Positions 18,052-27,240 of a DNA stretch of 64,000 bases are shown piece after piece. The notes beneath the pieces are model-generated. The model was not told the DNA's origin. It worked only from the letters and a program-made list of their open reading frames with translations, and did no database searches. Made by a program: the position numbers and the translations under genes. The DNA lies in contig JAJEJA010000096.1 of NCBI GenBank assembly GCA_022828145.1, positions 1 through 64,000 on the forward strand, given 5' to 3'. The DNA is from Candidatus Poribacteria bacterium. Its GTDB lineage: Bacteria; Poribacteria; WGA-4E; WGA-3G. Position 1 is the first letter of the stretch. The number at the start of each line of letters is the position of its first letter.

Positions 18052-19602
18052 ATGAAAAAATACAAAAAGATACTTCTTTTCTTACTGATTTTTGTAGGAT
18101 GTGTATGCGTTGGATTGAACCTTCCCGCAGACGATGCTCCTAATTCTGAACTAACACAGAAAGCCTTAGTATATGTCATTGACATACGTACCGAAATCGG
18201 AGGCGGCGTCAGTACCTATGTCAAGAAGGGTATTCAGAAAGCAGAACAGGCTAATGCAGACGCCATTGTTTTTGATATAAACACCCCAGGAGGTAAGGTT
18301 AATGCTACTGAAGAGATAATACACTCAATCCAAGCTACAAAAATACCTACTATTGCATTCGTTAACAGAAAAGCGTTTTCTGCGGGTGCTATGATTTCAA
18401 CCGCATGTGATCAGATCGTAATGACTTCTGGTGCAGCAATAGGAGCTTCAGCACCTGTTGATGGACAAGGAAATGAAGCTCCTGAGAAAACCGTCTCAGC
18501 CATCCGTACAACTATCCGTTCAACCGCAGAACGGGAAAATAGAAATCCAGACATCGCCGAAGCGATGGTAGATAAAAAGTTATTTCTCGTCCGTTTGGAG
18601 AATGGAGATATTGTCAAGTTACGAAAAATTGAGTTTATAAATGAACAGGATGCAGGTACACAGATGGAAATTCTCTGTGATGAAGGTGAATTGCTAACAC
18701 TGTCAACTGTCCAAGCTCTTGATTACGGATTCGTCAATGCACAAGCAGAAGATCTATCTGAATTACTCACACAATACCGAATCGTTGAAATAGAACAGGA
18801 CTATAGTGAAAATGTCGTAACGGCATTGACACAGAAGGATGTGTTAAGTCAACAAGAAGAACGCGGAAAAAAACGCATTTCACTCATTAAGACGTTGCAA
18901 GATGCTGATGTTGAAAAGTTTGAAGTAACAGTGACAGATCGCACAGTCTTCTTTCTCACCAGTCCATACATCAGTGCATTACTTCTTTCGTTAGGTGGAC
19001 TCGGCCTCCTCGTTGAAATACGGACCCCCGGTTTTGGTATCCCCGGTTTCCTCGGATTACTCTTTATCGGTCTGTTCTTCGGGGGACACATGCTTAACCA
19101 AGTATCATTGTGGGTCGTGATGTTAATATTCGTATTAGGGTTAGCCTTAATTGTCGTTGAGGTGTTTGTTATTCCAGGATTCGGTATAACAGGCGTTATA
19201 GGTCTATTTTTAATGTTAGGAAGTGTCTTCTACACCTTTTTTAGCGAAACCGGTGACGTTTCTATTGCATTATTCTGGCTATCAATTTCGATTATTTTAA
19301 CCTCTGCGTTGGCAATATTTGCTACAATCTTTCTTCCAAAGTCATCTCCATTTCAACGATTCGCACTATCCACCGTGATGAGTGCTGACCAAGGATACCA
19401 TTCTGCTGGATTGGACGACTTTCACAGCTTTATCGGAAAGACAGGTGTTGCGCTAACACCGCTACGACCCGCAGGAACTGCACGCATAGAAAATAGAAGG
19501 TTAGATGTCGTCACAGTAGGGAACTTCATTGAGGAGAATACACCGATTAAAGTATTAGAGGTAGAAGGTTCAAAGATCTCTGTTGAAGCTCTTGAGGATT
19601 AA
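18052..19602 (+). CDS. nfeD: NfeD-family membrane serine protease (ClpP-like, long form)
   Basis: The 516-residue protein has a signal or anchor helix, then a ClpP/SppA-like protease domain with NTPGGKVNATEE and AFSAGAMIS (candidate nucleophile Ser110). After about residue 300 come four to five membrane helices. A C-terminal OB-fold NfeD domain includes GKTGVALTPLRPAG and VLEVEGSKISVE. The long form is usually paired with a stomatin or FloA protein and degrades membrane partners. The promoter lies just upstream and GAGAGATAGAGG precedes the ATG. Confidence 0.88.
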   Translation: MKKYKKILLFLLIFVGCVCVGLNLPADDAPNSELTQKALVYVIDIRTEIGGGVSTYVKKGIQKAEQANADAIVFDINTPGGKVNATEEIIHSIQATKIPTIAFVNRKAFSAGAMISTACDQIVMTSGAAIGASAPVDGQGNEAPEKTVSAIRTTIRSTAERENRNPDIAEAMVDKKLFLVRLENGDIVKLRKIEFINEQDAGTQMEILCDEGELLTLSTVQALDYGFVNAQAEDLSELLTQYRIVEIEQDYSENVVTALTQKDVLSQQEERGKKRISLIKTLQDADVEKFEVTVTDRTVFFLTSPYISALLLSLGGLGLLVEIRTPGFGIPGFLGLLFIGLFFGGHMLNQVSLWVVMLIFVLGLALIVVEVFVIPGFGITGVIGLFLMLGSVFYTFFSETGDVSIALFWLSISIILTSALAIFATIFLPKSSPFQRFALSTVMSADQGYHSAGLDDFHSFIGKTGVALTPLRPAGTARIENRRLDVVTVGNFIEENTPIKVLEVEGSKISVEALED

Positions 19603-19638
19603 CGCAAAGTAAGACTGTATATATTGGAGGTGACCCTT

Positions 19639-20118
19639 ATGTGGGTACCAACTATTCTTATCGCAATCGGTATACTATTGGTGTTTATTGAGATACTAAT
19701 TCTCCCCGGTTTTGGTGCGGCTGGGGTGCCAGGTATTATCATCTTCTGTGTTGGAGTCGGGATGATCTGGACAAACTCTGGTCCAAAAACGGCACTTATT
19801 TTCACAAGTATTGCACTGATTTTTGTTATACCGATAGCAATTATCCTATTATCTCTTATTCGAGAAACAGCTATAGGAAAGACATTTATTCTGGATGCTG
19901 CAGAAAGTAGTGATCAAGGTTATCACGCAGCACCCAGAGAATTAACAGCACTTGTCGGCAAATCTGGGAAAACAATCACACCCTTGCGTCCGGCAGGAGT
20001 CGCACTCATAAATGGACAACGGGTTGACATCGTAACACAAGGCGAATTCGTAGAACCAGAAACTGAAATTGAAGTCATACAGGTTGAGGGTAGTAGAGTT
20101 GTAGTCCGAAGTTTATAA
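19639..20118 (+). CDS. NfeD short-form membrane protein
   Basis: The 159-residue protein has two or three N-terminal helices, and a C-terminal OB domain closely matching the end of the long NfeD (SDQGYHAAPREL, GKSGKTITPLRPAGVAL, VIQVEGSRVVV). It lacks the protease domain. GGAGG at 19626-19630 supports the ATG at 19639; a TTG frame start at 19624 overlaps this Shine-Dalgarno and is unlikely. Short NfeD proteins pair with flotillins, and two FloA genes follow at once. Confidence 0.88.
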   Translation: MWVPTILIAIGILLVFIEILILPGFGAAGVPGIIIFCVGVGMIWTNSGPKTALIFTSIALIFVIPIAIILLSLIRETAIGKTFILDAAESSDQGYHAAPRELTALVGKSGKTITPLRPAGVALINGQRVDIVTQGEFVEPETEIEVIQVEGSRVVVRSL

Positions 20119-20177
20119 TCAGTGATTTGGAAAACTAATTTGAAGAATCAATAATACTTGAAAAAAGGAGATACACT

Positions 20178-21095
20178 ATGGAAAATTTACCATTTATACC
20201 CATAGTTGCTGTCGTTGCACTTATAGTCGTCATTATGTTTTTCTGGTTCGTACCAGTAGGACTATGGATTGCAGCAGTCGCAGCAGGGGTACCACTTCGC
20301 ATCTTTGAACTTATCGGGATGCGATTGAGAAGAGTCGATCCAAATACTATTGTCAGAGCTCTTATCAGTAGTCATAAAGCCGGAATAAAAGTCGCTACAT
20401 CAGACTTGGAGGCACACTATCTGGCGGGTGGCGATGTACTTAACGTTGTCAGCGCGCTTATTGCTGCTGATAAGGCACGGAATATCAGCCTTGATTTTAC
20501 GCAAGCGGCTGCAATTGATTTAGCTGGCAGAGATGTATTTGAAGCAGTGCAAATCAGTGTTAATCCACGGGTTATTACAACACCACGCATCAGTGCACTT
20601 GCACTTGATGGCGTTGAACTTATTACAACTGTCAGAATAACTGTGCGAACTTTCATCAATCGACTTGTTGGCGGGGCAGGTGAAGAAACAATCATCGCTC
20701 GTGTAGGTGAAGGTATTATCAGCGCAATCGGGGCATCAGATACCTACGAAGATGTACTTGAAAACCCTGATATCATCACGAAAACAGTGCTTGATAGAGG
20801 TCTTGATGCTGGCACCGCATTTGAAATCTTGTCTATTGATATCGCCGATGTCAATGTTGGGAAGAATATCGGTGCAGAACTACAGGCAGAACAAGCCGAA
20901 GCTGACCTAGTCGTAGCACAAGCAAAAGCAGAAGAACGACGCGCCCTGGCAGTCGCAAGGAAACAAGAGATGACAGCAAATGTACAAGAGAAAAAGGCAA
21001 CAGTTGTTGAAGCAGAAGCAACTGTACCCAGAGCACTTGCAGGGGCATTTCGTGAAGGCAACTTTGAGATTTCAAATATAAGAGAAGGAGTATAG
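20178..21095 (+). CDS. floA: Flotillin-like protein FloA, paralogue 1
   Basis: The 305-residue protein matches FloA/YqfA: an N-terminal membrane segment ([21 protein letters not shown]), [64 protein letters not shown], and an Ala/Glu-rich helix ([20 protein letters not shown]). FloA scaffolds functional membrane microdomains. The gene is one base before a second FloA copy, and downstream of both NfeD genes, as in the yqeZ-yqfA arrangement of Bacillus. Confidence 0.92.
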   Translation: MENLPFIPIVAVVALIVVIMFFWFVPVGLWIAAVAAGVPLRIFELIGMRLRRVDPNTIVRALISSHKAGIKVATSDLEAHYLAGGDVLNVVSALIAADKARNISLDFTQAAAIDLAGRDVFEAVQISVNPRVITTPRISALALDGVELITTVRITVRTFINRLVGGAGEETIIARVGEGIISAIGASDTYEDVLENPDIITKTVLDRGLDAGTAFEILSIDIADVNVGKNIGAELQAEQAEADLVVAQAKAEERRALAVARKQEMTANVQEKKATVVEAEATVPRALAGAFREGNFEISNIREGV

Positions 21096-21096
21096 A

Positions 21097-22128
21097 ATGG
21101 AAACACCAATAATTGCTATAATAGCAGTATGTGTATTACTCTTCTTGATTGTTATTGCATGGTTAGTTCCACTCGGATTATGGATTACAGCTATTGCAGC
21201 GGGCGTTAAGGTTGGGATTTTTGACCTTGTTGCAATGCGATTAAGACGAGTACCACCTACAAGAATTGTTGAACCACAAATCAATGCAACAAAAGCGGGG
21301 TTAACCTTATCACTAGATGACCTTGAAGCTCACTACCTGGCAGGCGGACAAGTGGGAAGAGTCGTCGCTGCTCTCATCGCAGCTGACAAAGCGAACATTC
21401 AGTTAGACTTTGCACAAGCCGCAGCAATTGACTTAGCAGGTAGAGATGTTTTACAAGCAGTTCAAGTGAGCGTTACACCAGAGATTATTGATATACCAAG
21501 TGATGAAGACCCAGCAACTGGAATCACTGCTGTCGCAAGAGATGGTATCCAACTCATCGTTAAAGCACGGGTCACTGTCAGGGCAGACATAGATAGACTC
21601 GTGGGTGGCGCGACAGAAGATACTATTCGGGCAAGAGTGGGTGAAGGTATTATCACTACGATAGGTTCATCAGCAAATCATAAACAGGTGTTAGAAAATC
21701 CAGTAAGGATATCTGAAACTGTACTTGACAAAGGTCTTGAAGCTGGTACGGCTTTTGAAATTCTGTCCATAGATATTGCTGACATTAATGTCGGTGAAAA
21801 TGTCGGCGCAAAATTACAGACAGACCAAGCTCAAGCTGAACTCAAAATCGCACGCGCAAAAGCTGAAGAACGAAGAGCAAAAGCCGAAGCAGAAGAAGAA
21901 GAAAATAAAGCTCTCGTAGAAGAAATGACCGTCAAACTGATTGAAGCAGAAGCCGAAATCCCCCTTTCTATCTCCGACGCTTTCAATTCAGAAAATATGA
22001 GCGTTATGGACTATTATACGCTACGGAATATACTCGCTGACACCGAAATGCGACAATCCATCGCCTCACCCGCTGGTACAGATGATGGGGACACAACCCG
22101 GTCAGCACATTCCTTAGGATTAACTTAA
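21097..22128 (+). CDS. Flotillin-like protein FloA, paralogue 2
   Basis: The 343-residue product parallels paralogue 1 throughout ([58 protein letters not shown]). It carries a longer insertion near residues 130-145 (PSDEDPATG), a Glu-rich coiled coil, and a distinct C-terminal extension ([18 protein letters not shown]). Its start is one base after the paralogue 1 stop, with AAGGAG in the overlap. The pair may form mixed oligomers. Confidence 0.92.
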   Translation: METPIIAIIAVCVLLFLIVIAWLVPLGLWITAIAAGVKVGIFDLVAMRLRRVPPTRIVEPQINATKAGLTLSLDDLEAHYLAGGQVGRVVAALIAADKANIQLDFAQAAAIDLAGRDVLQAVQVSVTPEIIDIPSDEDPATGITAVARDGIQLIVKARVTVRADIDRLVGGATEDTIRARVGEGIITTIGSSANHKQVLENPVRISETVLDKGLEAGTAFEILSIDIADINVGENVGAKLQTDQAQAELKIARAKAEERRAKAEAEEEENKALVEEMTVKLIEAEAEIPLSISDAFNSENMSVMDYYTLRNILADTEMRQSIASPAGTDDGDTTRSAHSLGLT

Positions 22129-22149
22129 ACAGATCTAAAGGAGATACGG

Positions 22150-22623
22150 ATGGAATTCAATCTTGAGGCTCTAATTCCTATTGTACTTGCAATACTCTTC
22201 ATCGTCTTTGGGGGTACACGGAGACGTAAACAAACACAACCTCCTGCACACGCTCCTCAGACGACTGAACAGAATACTGTTGAGGTTGATACTGCTAACG
22301 ATAGCGATGTTGTATTTCCACCATTTATGAATAATTTTGATGAAGGTCCAACAGAGACAGAAGTAGTGCAGAGCAATCAAACGAATGACGAAGAGATGAT
22401 CGCTCCAACGGTGACTGAGCAATCTGATCCTGTCCCTGAGCCTACACCAGAGAGGAAACCTAAAGATGTGCCTCCTGTACCCGTAGATTCACCATCGCGT
22501 TTACCGTCAAGACGTTTACCTGCAACTTCTCTGATTGAACTGAATCCAGAAACATTTCGACAAGGTATTATTCTTGCTGAAATATTGGGACAGCCGAAAA
22601 CGTTCCGAAATAGGAGACGTTAG
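22150..22623 (+). CDS. Membrane-anchored low-complexity protein with FRQGIILAEILG tail
   Basis: This 157-residue protein has an N-terminal membrane helix (LEALIPIVLAILFIVFGG), basic RRRKQ, and a long Pro/Glu/Asp-rich linker. The C-terminal 30 residues end LNPETFRQGIILAEILGQP. AAAGGAG precedes the ATG. It is the fifth gene of the NfeD-FloA operon. The tail is repeated as a separate microprotein 38 bases downstream, so it probably functions as a small module. No known domain is recognised. Confidence 0.7.
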   Translation: MEFNLEALIPIVLAILFIVFGGTRRRKQTQPPAHAPQTTEQNTVEVDTANDSDVVFPPFMNNFDEGPTETEVVQSNQTNDEEMIAPTVTEQSDPVPEPTPERKPKDVPPVPVDSPSRLPSRRLPATSLIELNPETFRQGIILAEILGQPKTFRNRRR

Positions 22624-22661
22624 CAAGTCTGGAAGTAAATACCGTAATCGGAGAAAATAGC

Positions 22662-22754
22662 ATGGATTTAATAGAGATGTCTCAACAAACATTCCGGGAC
22701 GGAATAATTTTGTCAGAAATACTTGGTAGACCCATAAGTTTACGCGGACGTTGA
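22662..22754 (+). CDS. 30-residue microprotein duplicating the tail of the upstream protein
   Basis: The frame reads MDLIEMSQQTFRDGIILSEI and ends LGRPISLRGR. It aligns without gaps to the C-terminal 30 residues of the preceding gene (LIEL-PETFRQGIILAEILGQP...RNRRR), differing at about 12 positions. CGGAGA lies 9 bases before the ATG. Conservation at protein rather than DNA level, together with a good ribosome site, suggests it is a real expressed peptide. A terminator follows directly. Confidence 0.65.
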   Translation: MDLIEMSQQTFRDGIILSEILGRPISLRGR

Positions 22755-22776
22755 TGATACAATTTCGTTCCATTCC

Positions 22777-22815
22777 CCGCAGTCTTGAACTGATCTGAGA
22801 CTGCGGTATTTTTTT
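22777..22815 (+). terminator. Intrinsic terminator of the NfeD-FloA operon
   Basis: A 9-bp stem CCGCAGTCT / AGACTGCGG with a 12-base loop is followed by TATTTTTTT. It lies 23 bases after the microprotein stop and before the amidase start. Confidence 0.85.
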
Positions 22816-22843
22816 ATTGTTTACTATGACTAAGGTTAGAGCA

Positions 22844-25009
22844 ATGCACCACAGATATAAACACTGTCTGATACTATTTCTATCCCTAATACTGTGTCCC
22901 CTCAGTGCTAATCAGACTGAGAAGAACACAGTATTAGATGCGTCTACTGAAATGGAGATTCCATCTTATGCAAGACATCTTAAAGGGATAAAGATATGCC
23001 TTGATCCTGGACATGGGGGTCAAGAACATATCCCAGATTTCAAACGTGGCCCTACAGGCCTCCGTGAAGCGGAAATAAACTTGAAAGTTGCCAAGTATCT
23101 TCAGGGACTCTTAGAAAAAGTAGGTGTTACTGTCATCATGACACGAAATGACGATTCTTATGTGAGTTTAGCTGACAGAAGCGAAATTGCCAACGAGAAC
23201 CGAGTAGACTTCTTCATATCAATACACCACAACGGAATCGCTGATAATCCTGAAATAAATTATACCTCAACATGGTATCATGGTGATGCGGATGACTCCC
23301 GACCAAGTCTTGACCTTGCGCGTTACGTACAACGAGGCGTCTCGGACACACTACGGCTCCCAAAAGCACTACCAACGGGACTATACTCAGACAAGCTAAT
23401 AGTTGCATCTGGTTTCGGTGTTTTGCGATTGACCAATTGTCCTGCTATCGTTTGTGAAGCCTCCTTTTACACAAACCCTGAAGAGGAAGCAAGATTAAAG
23501 AATGATCAATACCTGAAAAGGGAGGCTTACGGTTATTTCCTCGGCATAGCACGATATGTTGAAGCTGGATTCCCAAAGGGATTACTCATCACACCTGAAA
23601 ACAGATCTGTCATACAATCAAAAACACCTACTATCAAGATTAAAGTTATGGATGGATTACATGAACGTGGGGCGTGGATGTTAAAACGGCAGCAAGTCTT
23701 TAGCAACTCCATAAATGTTAAAATCAATGAATTAGACTATCCCTTTCAATATGATCGGGACACCGATACAATCACGGTTGAAGTAAAGAATCCTTTATCC
23801 AATGGTATTAATTCTATTCAAACAGATATGGTAAATTATTATGGAAATCATAGTTTGCCGCAACCGCAGCAATTTAAAGTTGCACCACCTGCAACCAAGA
23901 TTGAACTGAATGCCTGGACCAAGAATATGCCATACATCGGAAATGGATACGTAGGAATTGTCGCTAATGCGCTTGACGCAGATGGTTTACCCATTGCAGA
24001 CGGTGAAATTGTCAGAGCGGAAGCATCCAAGGGTACACTTGCATCATCAGAAAGCACTTCAAAGAACGGAAAATCCTATTTCTATCTTAAAGCACCTGAT
24101 CATCCAAGTGAAACTGTTGTGGAAATCTCTTACGGTAAAACCCGGAATTCACTTAAAATACGCTTCACCGACATTCCCAACGGAGTCATTCAAGGACAGA
24201 TTACCAATGCTGCTTCAGGTGATCCTATCTCGCAGGTCAAATTGGAAACTAATCATAACTTGACTGCTGAATCAGATCCTAAAGGACACTACTTTTTGAA
24301 AACAGATCCTAATTTGGAATACCCATATCAAACTACACTCAACTTCTCAAAACAAGGTTTCTATCCTTATGAACAACAAACAACCATAGAACAGAATAAG
24401 TCGACGATTGTCAATCTGGAACTTCACCCAATTGCTGACAACCTGTTTGACAATACAACTATAGTCATTGATACAAAGACAGATACACAGAAGACACAAC
24501 AGCTGATTGCTTCATTGAAAGACATGTTAGAAGTTGCCGGTTCAAACGTATTCAATATACATGCACCTGGACAAACGATGTCCATTGAAGATCGGATTAA
24601 AAAGGTAAACAGTATCAATCGGGAAGGATACTACATGCAAATAAACCATACGGATGGGATTGAAGGAGAACCTATTGTCATCGCTAAACACAATCGGGGC
24701 AATCGGGACACCGAATTTCTTCAGAAAAGTATCCTTGAAATGTTCAACAGTAGGCTCTATAAAACACCGATTGAGACCATCCAGGATAGAGAAACACCAA
24801 TAATCCAACAGACGAATAAAATGGCAATGATACTTGATATACGTTCTATTGGTCGTGAAGACTATACTTCGGAACAGGAAGCATCCGTTATATTTCTGGG
24901 GATGTGGCAATTTCTAAAGAACAATACAGAAATTGAGATGGAGAAAATAGAAAGATTTACGGAATTCTACAACGAAGTCAAGAGGCATAAGGATGCAGAT
25001 CACTTCTAA
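22844..25009 (+). CDS. N-acetylmuramoyl-L-alanine amidase with carboxypeptidase-regulatory-like domain
   Basis: The protein (721 aa from the ATG at 22844) has a signal peptide ending near PLSANQ, then an Amidase_3 domain: ICLDPGHGGQE (zinc His), GLREAEINLKVAKYL (zinc Glu), TRNDDSYVSLADR, FISIHHNG and IVCEASFYTNPEEE (catalytic Glu). It cleaves the bond between muramic acid and the stem peptide. After residue 240 come Ig-like and carboxypeptidase-regulatory domains (GVIQGQITNAASGDPIS) and a second amidase-like C-terminal region. The stop overlaps the epimerase by 17 bases. Confidence 0.85.
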   Translation: MHHRYKHCLILFLSLILCPLSANQTEKNTVLDASTEMEIPSYARHLKGIKICLDPGHGGQEHIPDFKRGPTGLREAEINLKVAKYLQGLLEKVGVTVIMTRNDDSYVSLADRSEIANENRVDFFISIHHNGIADNPEINYTSTWYHGDADDSRPSLDLARYVQRGVSDTLRLPKALPTGLYSDKLIVASGFGVLRLTNCPAIVCEASFYTNPEEEARLKNDQYLKREAYGYFLGIARYVEAGFPKGLLITPENRSVIQSKTPTIKIKVMDGLHERGAWMLKRQQVFSNSINVKINELDYPFQYDRDTDTITVEVKNPLSNGINSIQTDMVNYYGNHSLPQPQQFKVAPPATKIELNAWTKNMPYIGNGYVGIVANALDADGLPIADGEIVRAEASKGTLASSESTSKNGKSYFYLKAPDHPSETVVEISYGKTRNSLKIRFTDIPNGVIQGQITNAASGDPISQVKLETNHNLTAESDPKGHYFLKTDPNLEYPYQTTLNFSKQGFYPYEQQTTIEQNKSTIVNLELHPIADNLFDNTTIVIDTKTDTQKTQQLIASLKDMLEVAGSNVFNIHAPGQTMSIEDRIKKVNSINREGYYMQINHTDGIEGEPIVIAKHNRGNRDTEFLQKSILEMFNSRLYKTPIETIQDRETPIIQQTNKMAMILDIRSIGREDYTSEQEASVIFLGMWQFLKNNTEIEMEKIERFTEFYNEVKRHKDADHF

Positions 25010-25994
25010 AATTACCAAATTGCAACTTAAACATCCGTTCAAAATCTCGCGTCGTGAAACTGACCCATTTCGAAAGACGATTTTTGTTGAAATTGATGGT
25101 GGTATTGGTGAAGCATCTCCAGCAAAATTCTATGGTGAAACAGTTGAAACAGTTGAAACAGCACTGGGATTCATCGCTTCAGAATTAGACGAGGACCTTG
25201 ATCAGATTCAGAAGGTCATGTCAAAGATTGAATCAGCATTAGAGGGAAATTATGCAGCGAAATCTGCCATAGATATGGCACTCAATGACAGACTGGGTAA
25301 AAAACTCGGTATTCCTCTTTACAAACTCTGGGGACTCAATCCACTAAATACACCCCGCACCTCGTTCACCATTGCACTGGATGAACCAACTGTTATGGCA
25401 GAGAAAGCATTAGCTGCTGATATGTATCCAATACTAAAAGTCAAACTTGGCACACAGCGGGATATTGAGATAATGGAAACACTTCGCAATGTAACTGATA
25501 AACCGATATATGTTGATGCAAATACTGCCTGGCCACCAGACGAGGCAGTGCAGAAAATACAGCAACTAAAGGAATTTGGTGTAGAATTGATTGAACAACC
25601 CACACAGCCAGATGATATTGCAGGGTTAAAGTTCGTTCGCGAGAATTCTTCACTACCGATTATCGCAGACGAAAGTGTGAAACGTGCAACTGATATACCG
25701 AAATTATCAGAAGCAGTAGATGGTATAAACATCAAATTAGTCAAATGTGGAGGACTGTTGGAAGCATTGCGAATGATACACCTTGCGCGTGCAAATGGAC
25801 TACTTGTCATGATTGGCTGTATGATAGAGAGTTCTCTCGGAATCACTGCAGCTGCACATCTATCTCCACTCGTTGACTACGCAGATTTAGATGGAAATTT
25901 GTTGATTAAGAATGATCCATTTTCTGGTGTAACACTTAACACTGGGAAGTTAATGCTACCTGACAGACCAGGAATTGGTGTCGTTAAAACTTAA
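24993..25994 (+). CDS. Dipeptide epimerase (enolase superfamily, muconate-lactonizing group)
   Basis: The 333-residue enzyme probably epimerises L-Ala-D/L-Glu from murein peptides. Seen are ILKVKLGT (KxK bases), VDANTAWPPDEA, LIEQP, ADESVK (the three acidic metal ligands), and IKLVKCGG (opposite Lys) with IGCMIESSLG, all in the family order. It overlaps the upstream amidase gene by 17 bases, so a cell-wall peptide recycling role fits. A nine-base tandem repeat near 25137 encodes ETVETVET. Confidence 0.85.
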   Translation: MQITSKITKLQLKHPFKISRRETDPFRKTIFVEIDGGIGEASPAKFYGETVETVETALGFIASELDEDLDQIQKVMSKIESALEGNYAAKSAIDMALNDRLGKKLGIPLYKLWGLNPLNTPRTSFTIALDEPTVMAEKALAADMYPILKVKLGTQRDIEIMETLRNVTDKPIYVDANTAWPPDEAVQKIQQLKEFGVELIEQPTQPDDIAGLKFVRENSSLPIIADESVKRATDIPKLSEAVDGINIKLVKCGGLLEALRMIHLARANGLLVMIGCMIESSLGITAAAHLSPLVDYADLDGNLLIKNDPFSGVTLNTGKLMLPDRPGIGVVKT

Positions 25995-26021
25995 AGCAAT
26001 AATGTAGAATAGGAGTAAAAA

Positions 26022-26735
26022 ATGTCAAATTCTAACAGAAACGTCCTAATCACAGGTGGAACAGGTTTCTTAGGAAGTGCAGTGACGAAAGCATTTCTGT
26101 CACTGGGTGACACGGTCGCAGTCACATATCTGTTTGACGATGAAGTGAATAGATTTAAGCAATACAATCCAGATCTAAGTGATGAGGTTACCTTTCTTTA
26201 TGCAAATGTCACTGAGGAATCAGCAGTGCAGACGACCATAGATACTTGTATCAATAAGTTCGGTCATCTTGATATATTAGTAAATATCGTTGGCGGGTTT
26301 GTTGGTGGCATTGATACAGTTGAACTTGAGGAAGATAAATGGGATTTCATGATGAACCTAAACCTCAAATCAGTGTTTCTCTGTTGCAGAGCAGTAATTC
26401 CGCACATGACTGGACAGGGTAGTGGCAAGATCGTAAACGTCTCTGCGCGAGCAGGACTAAAAGGCGAGGCGGGATTGAGTGCTTACTGTGTCTCTAAAGG
26501 TGGCGTGCGGACACTAACAGAATCATTAGCTGCTGAGGTGATGGATTCGGGCATCAATGTCAACTGTATCATGCCGAGTATAATGGATACCCCAATGAAC
26601 CGAGATGCAATGCCTGACGAAGACCATACACGTTGGGTAAAACCTGATGCTGTCGCAAAGGTAATTTGTTTCTTGACATCTGATGATGCATCCATTATCA
26701 ACGGTGCTGCGATACCTGTTTATGGTAGAGCGTAG
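26022..26735 (+). CDS. Short-chain dehydrogenase/reductase
   Basis: The 237-residue Rossmann enzyme has TGGTGFLGSAV for NAD(P), NIVGGFVGG, and a catalytic triad in NVSARAG (Ser), AYCVSKGG (Tyr-x3-Lys). It resembles 3-oxoacyl-ACP-reductase-like SDRs but the substrate is unknown. GGAG precedes the ATG. A decayed copy of its 3' end lies at 44043-44113. Confidence 0.85.
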   Translation: MSNSNRNVLITGGTGFLGSAVTKAFLSLGDTVAVTYLFDDEVNRFKQYNPDLSDEVTFLYANVTEESAVQTTIDTCINKFGHLDILVNIVGGFVGGIDTVELEEDKWDFMMNLNLKSVFLCCRAVIPHMTGQGSGKIVNVSARAGLKGEAGLSAYCVSKGGVRTLTESLAAEVMDSGINVNCIMPSIMDTPMNRDAMPDEDHTRWVKPDAVAKVICFLTSDDASIINGAAIPVYGRA

Positions 26736-26937
26736 AACACTTTAGATTACTCCACTCTTTAACGATTCCCAAGACGAGGCATGTGGCACATTCATCCTTG
26801 ATTGTGCTACTTTCTCCAACCCCATTCATTTTCCATTCCCCTCTCCACCACTCATCCATCTTGACATTGCTGTAGCTCATTCTGTTAGATTGTGCTTCTT
26901 TCTACAACACTCATCCTTCATTTCCATTCTCCGTACA

Positions 26938-27027
26938 ACGTGTCCCGCACCCTGTCCAGTCCCGTAGGGACGATATGTTTATAGAAAACGTGTCCTGTTC
27001 CTATAGTGACAAACACCTTACACACCC
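26938..27027. repeat. Intergenic repeat R2 (copy 2) followed by an R1 end fragment
   Basis: Between 26938 and 27001 the sequence ACGTGTCCCG...AGTCCCGTA is followed by GGGACGATATGTTTATAG and AAAACGTGTCC, the same unit as at 1211-1257. From 27006 to 27027 GTGACAAACACCTTACACAC plus CC matches the right end of R1. The rest of the 505-base gap 26736-27240 holds pyrimidine-rich repeats and the nitrate promoter but no gene I can support. Confidence 0.6.
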
Positions 27028-27147
27028 GTTCCTTATTGCCAAAAAAATAAGATTTTTCTGCTAAAAAAATAAGCAGCAAACAATGCAGTCCAGATTTTCA
27101 ATCTTTATGAATCAATACAGTTCTTGTTTTGAGTTACTTTCGTATAC

Positions 27148-27164
27148 TTGGCACTGATTTTGCT
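27148..27164 (+). promoter_or_regulatory. Sigma-54 promoter of the nitrate assimilation operon
   Basis: TTGGCACTGATTTTGCT agrees with the -24/-12 consensus YTGGCACGRNNNTTGCW at all but one defined position. The GG and GC doublets are exactly 10 bases apart. It lies about 75 bases before the ANTAR regulator start. A dyad CTGCT-N9-AGCAG at 27058-27076 upstream could be an activator site, but that is weak. Sigma-54 control fits nitrogen regulation. Confidence 0.7.
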
Positions 27165-27240
27165 ATAAGTCTAATGTGAGATTCTTGTAATTGACTTTTA
27201 CACAAACATTGTACTGATTTGGAGGGTTTAAATTCTACAG

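Noticed and set aside
26698-26880. 60-codon minus-strand frame in the gap after the SDR gene
   Set aside because: Overlaps the SDR 3' end, no ribosome site, no recognised family; the DNA is pyrimidine-rich repeat-like spacer.
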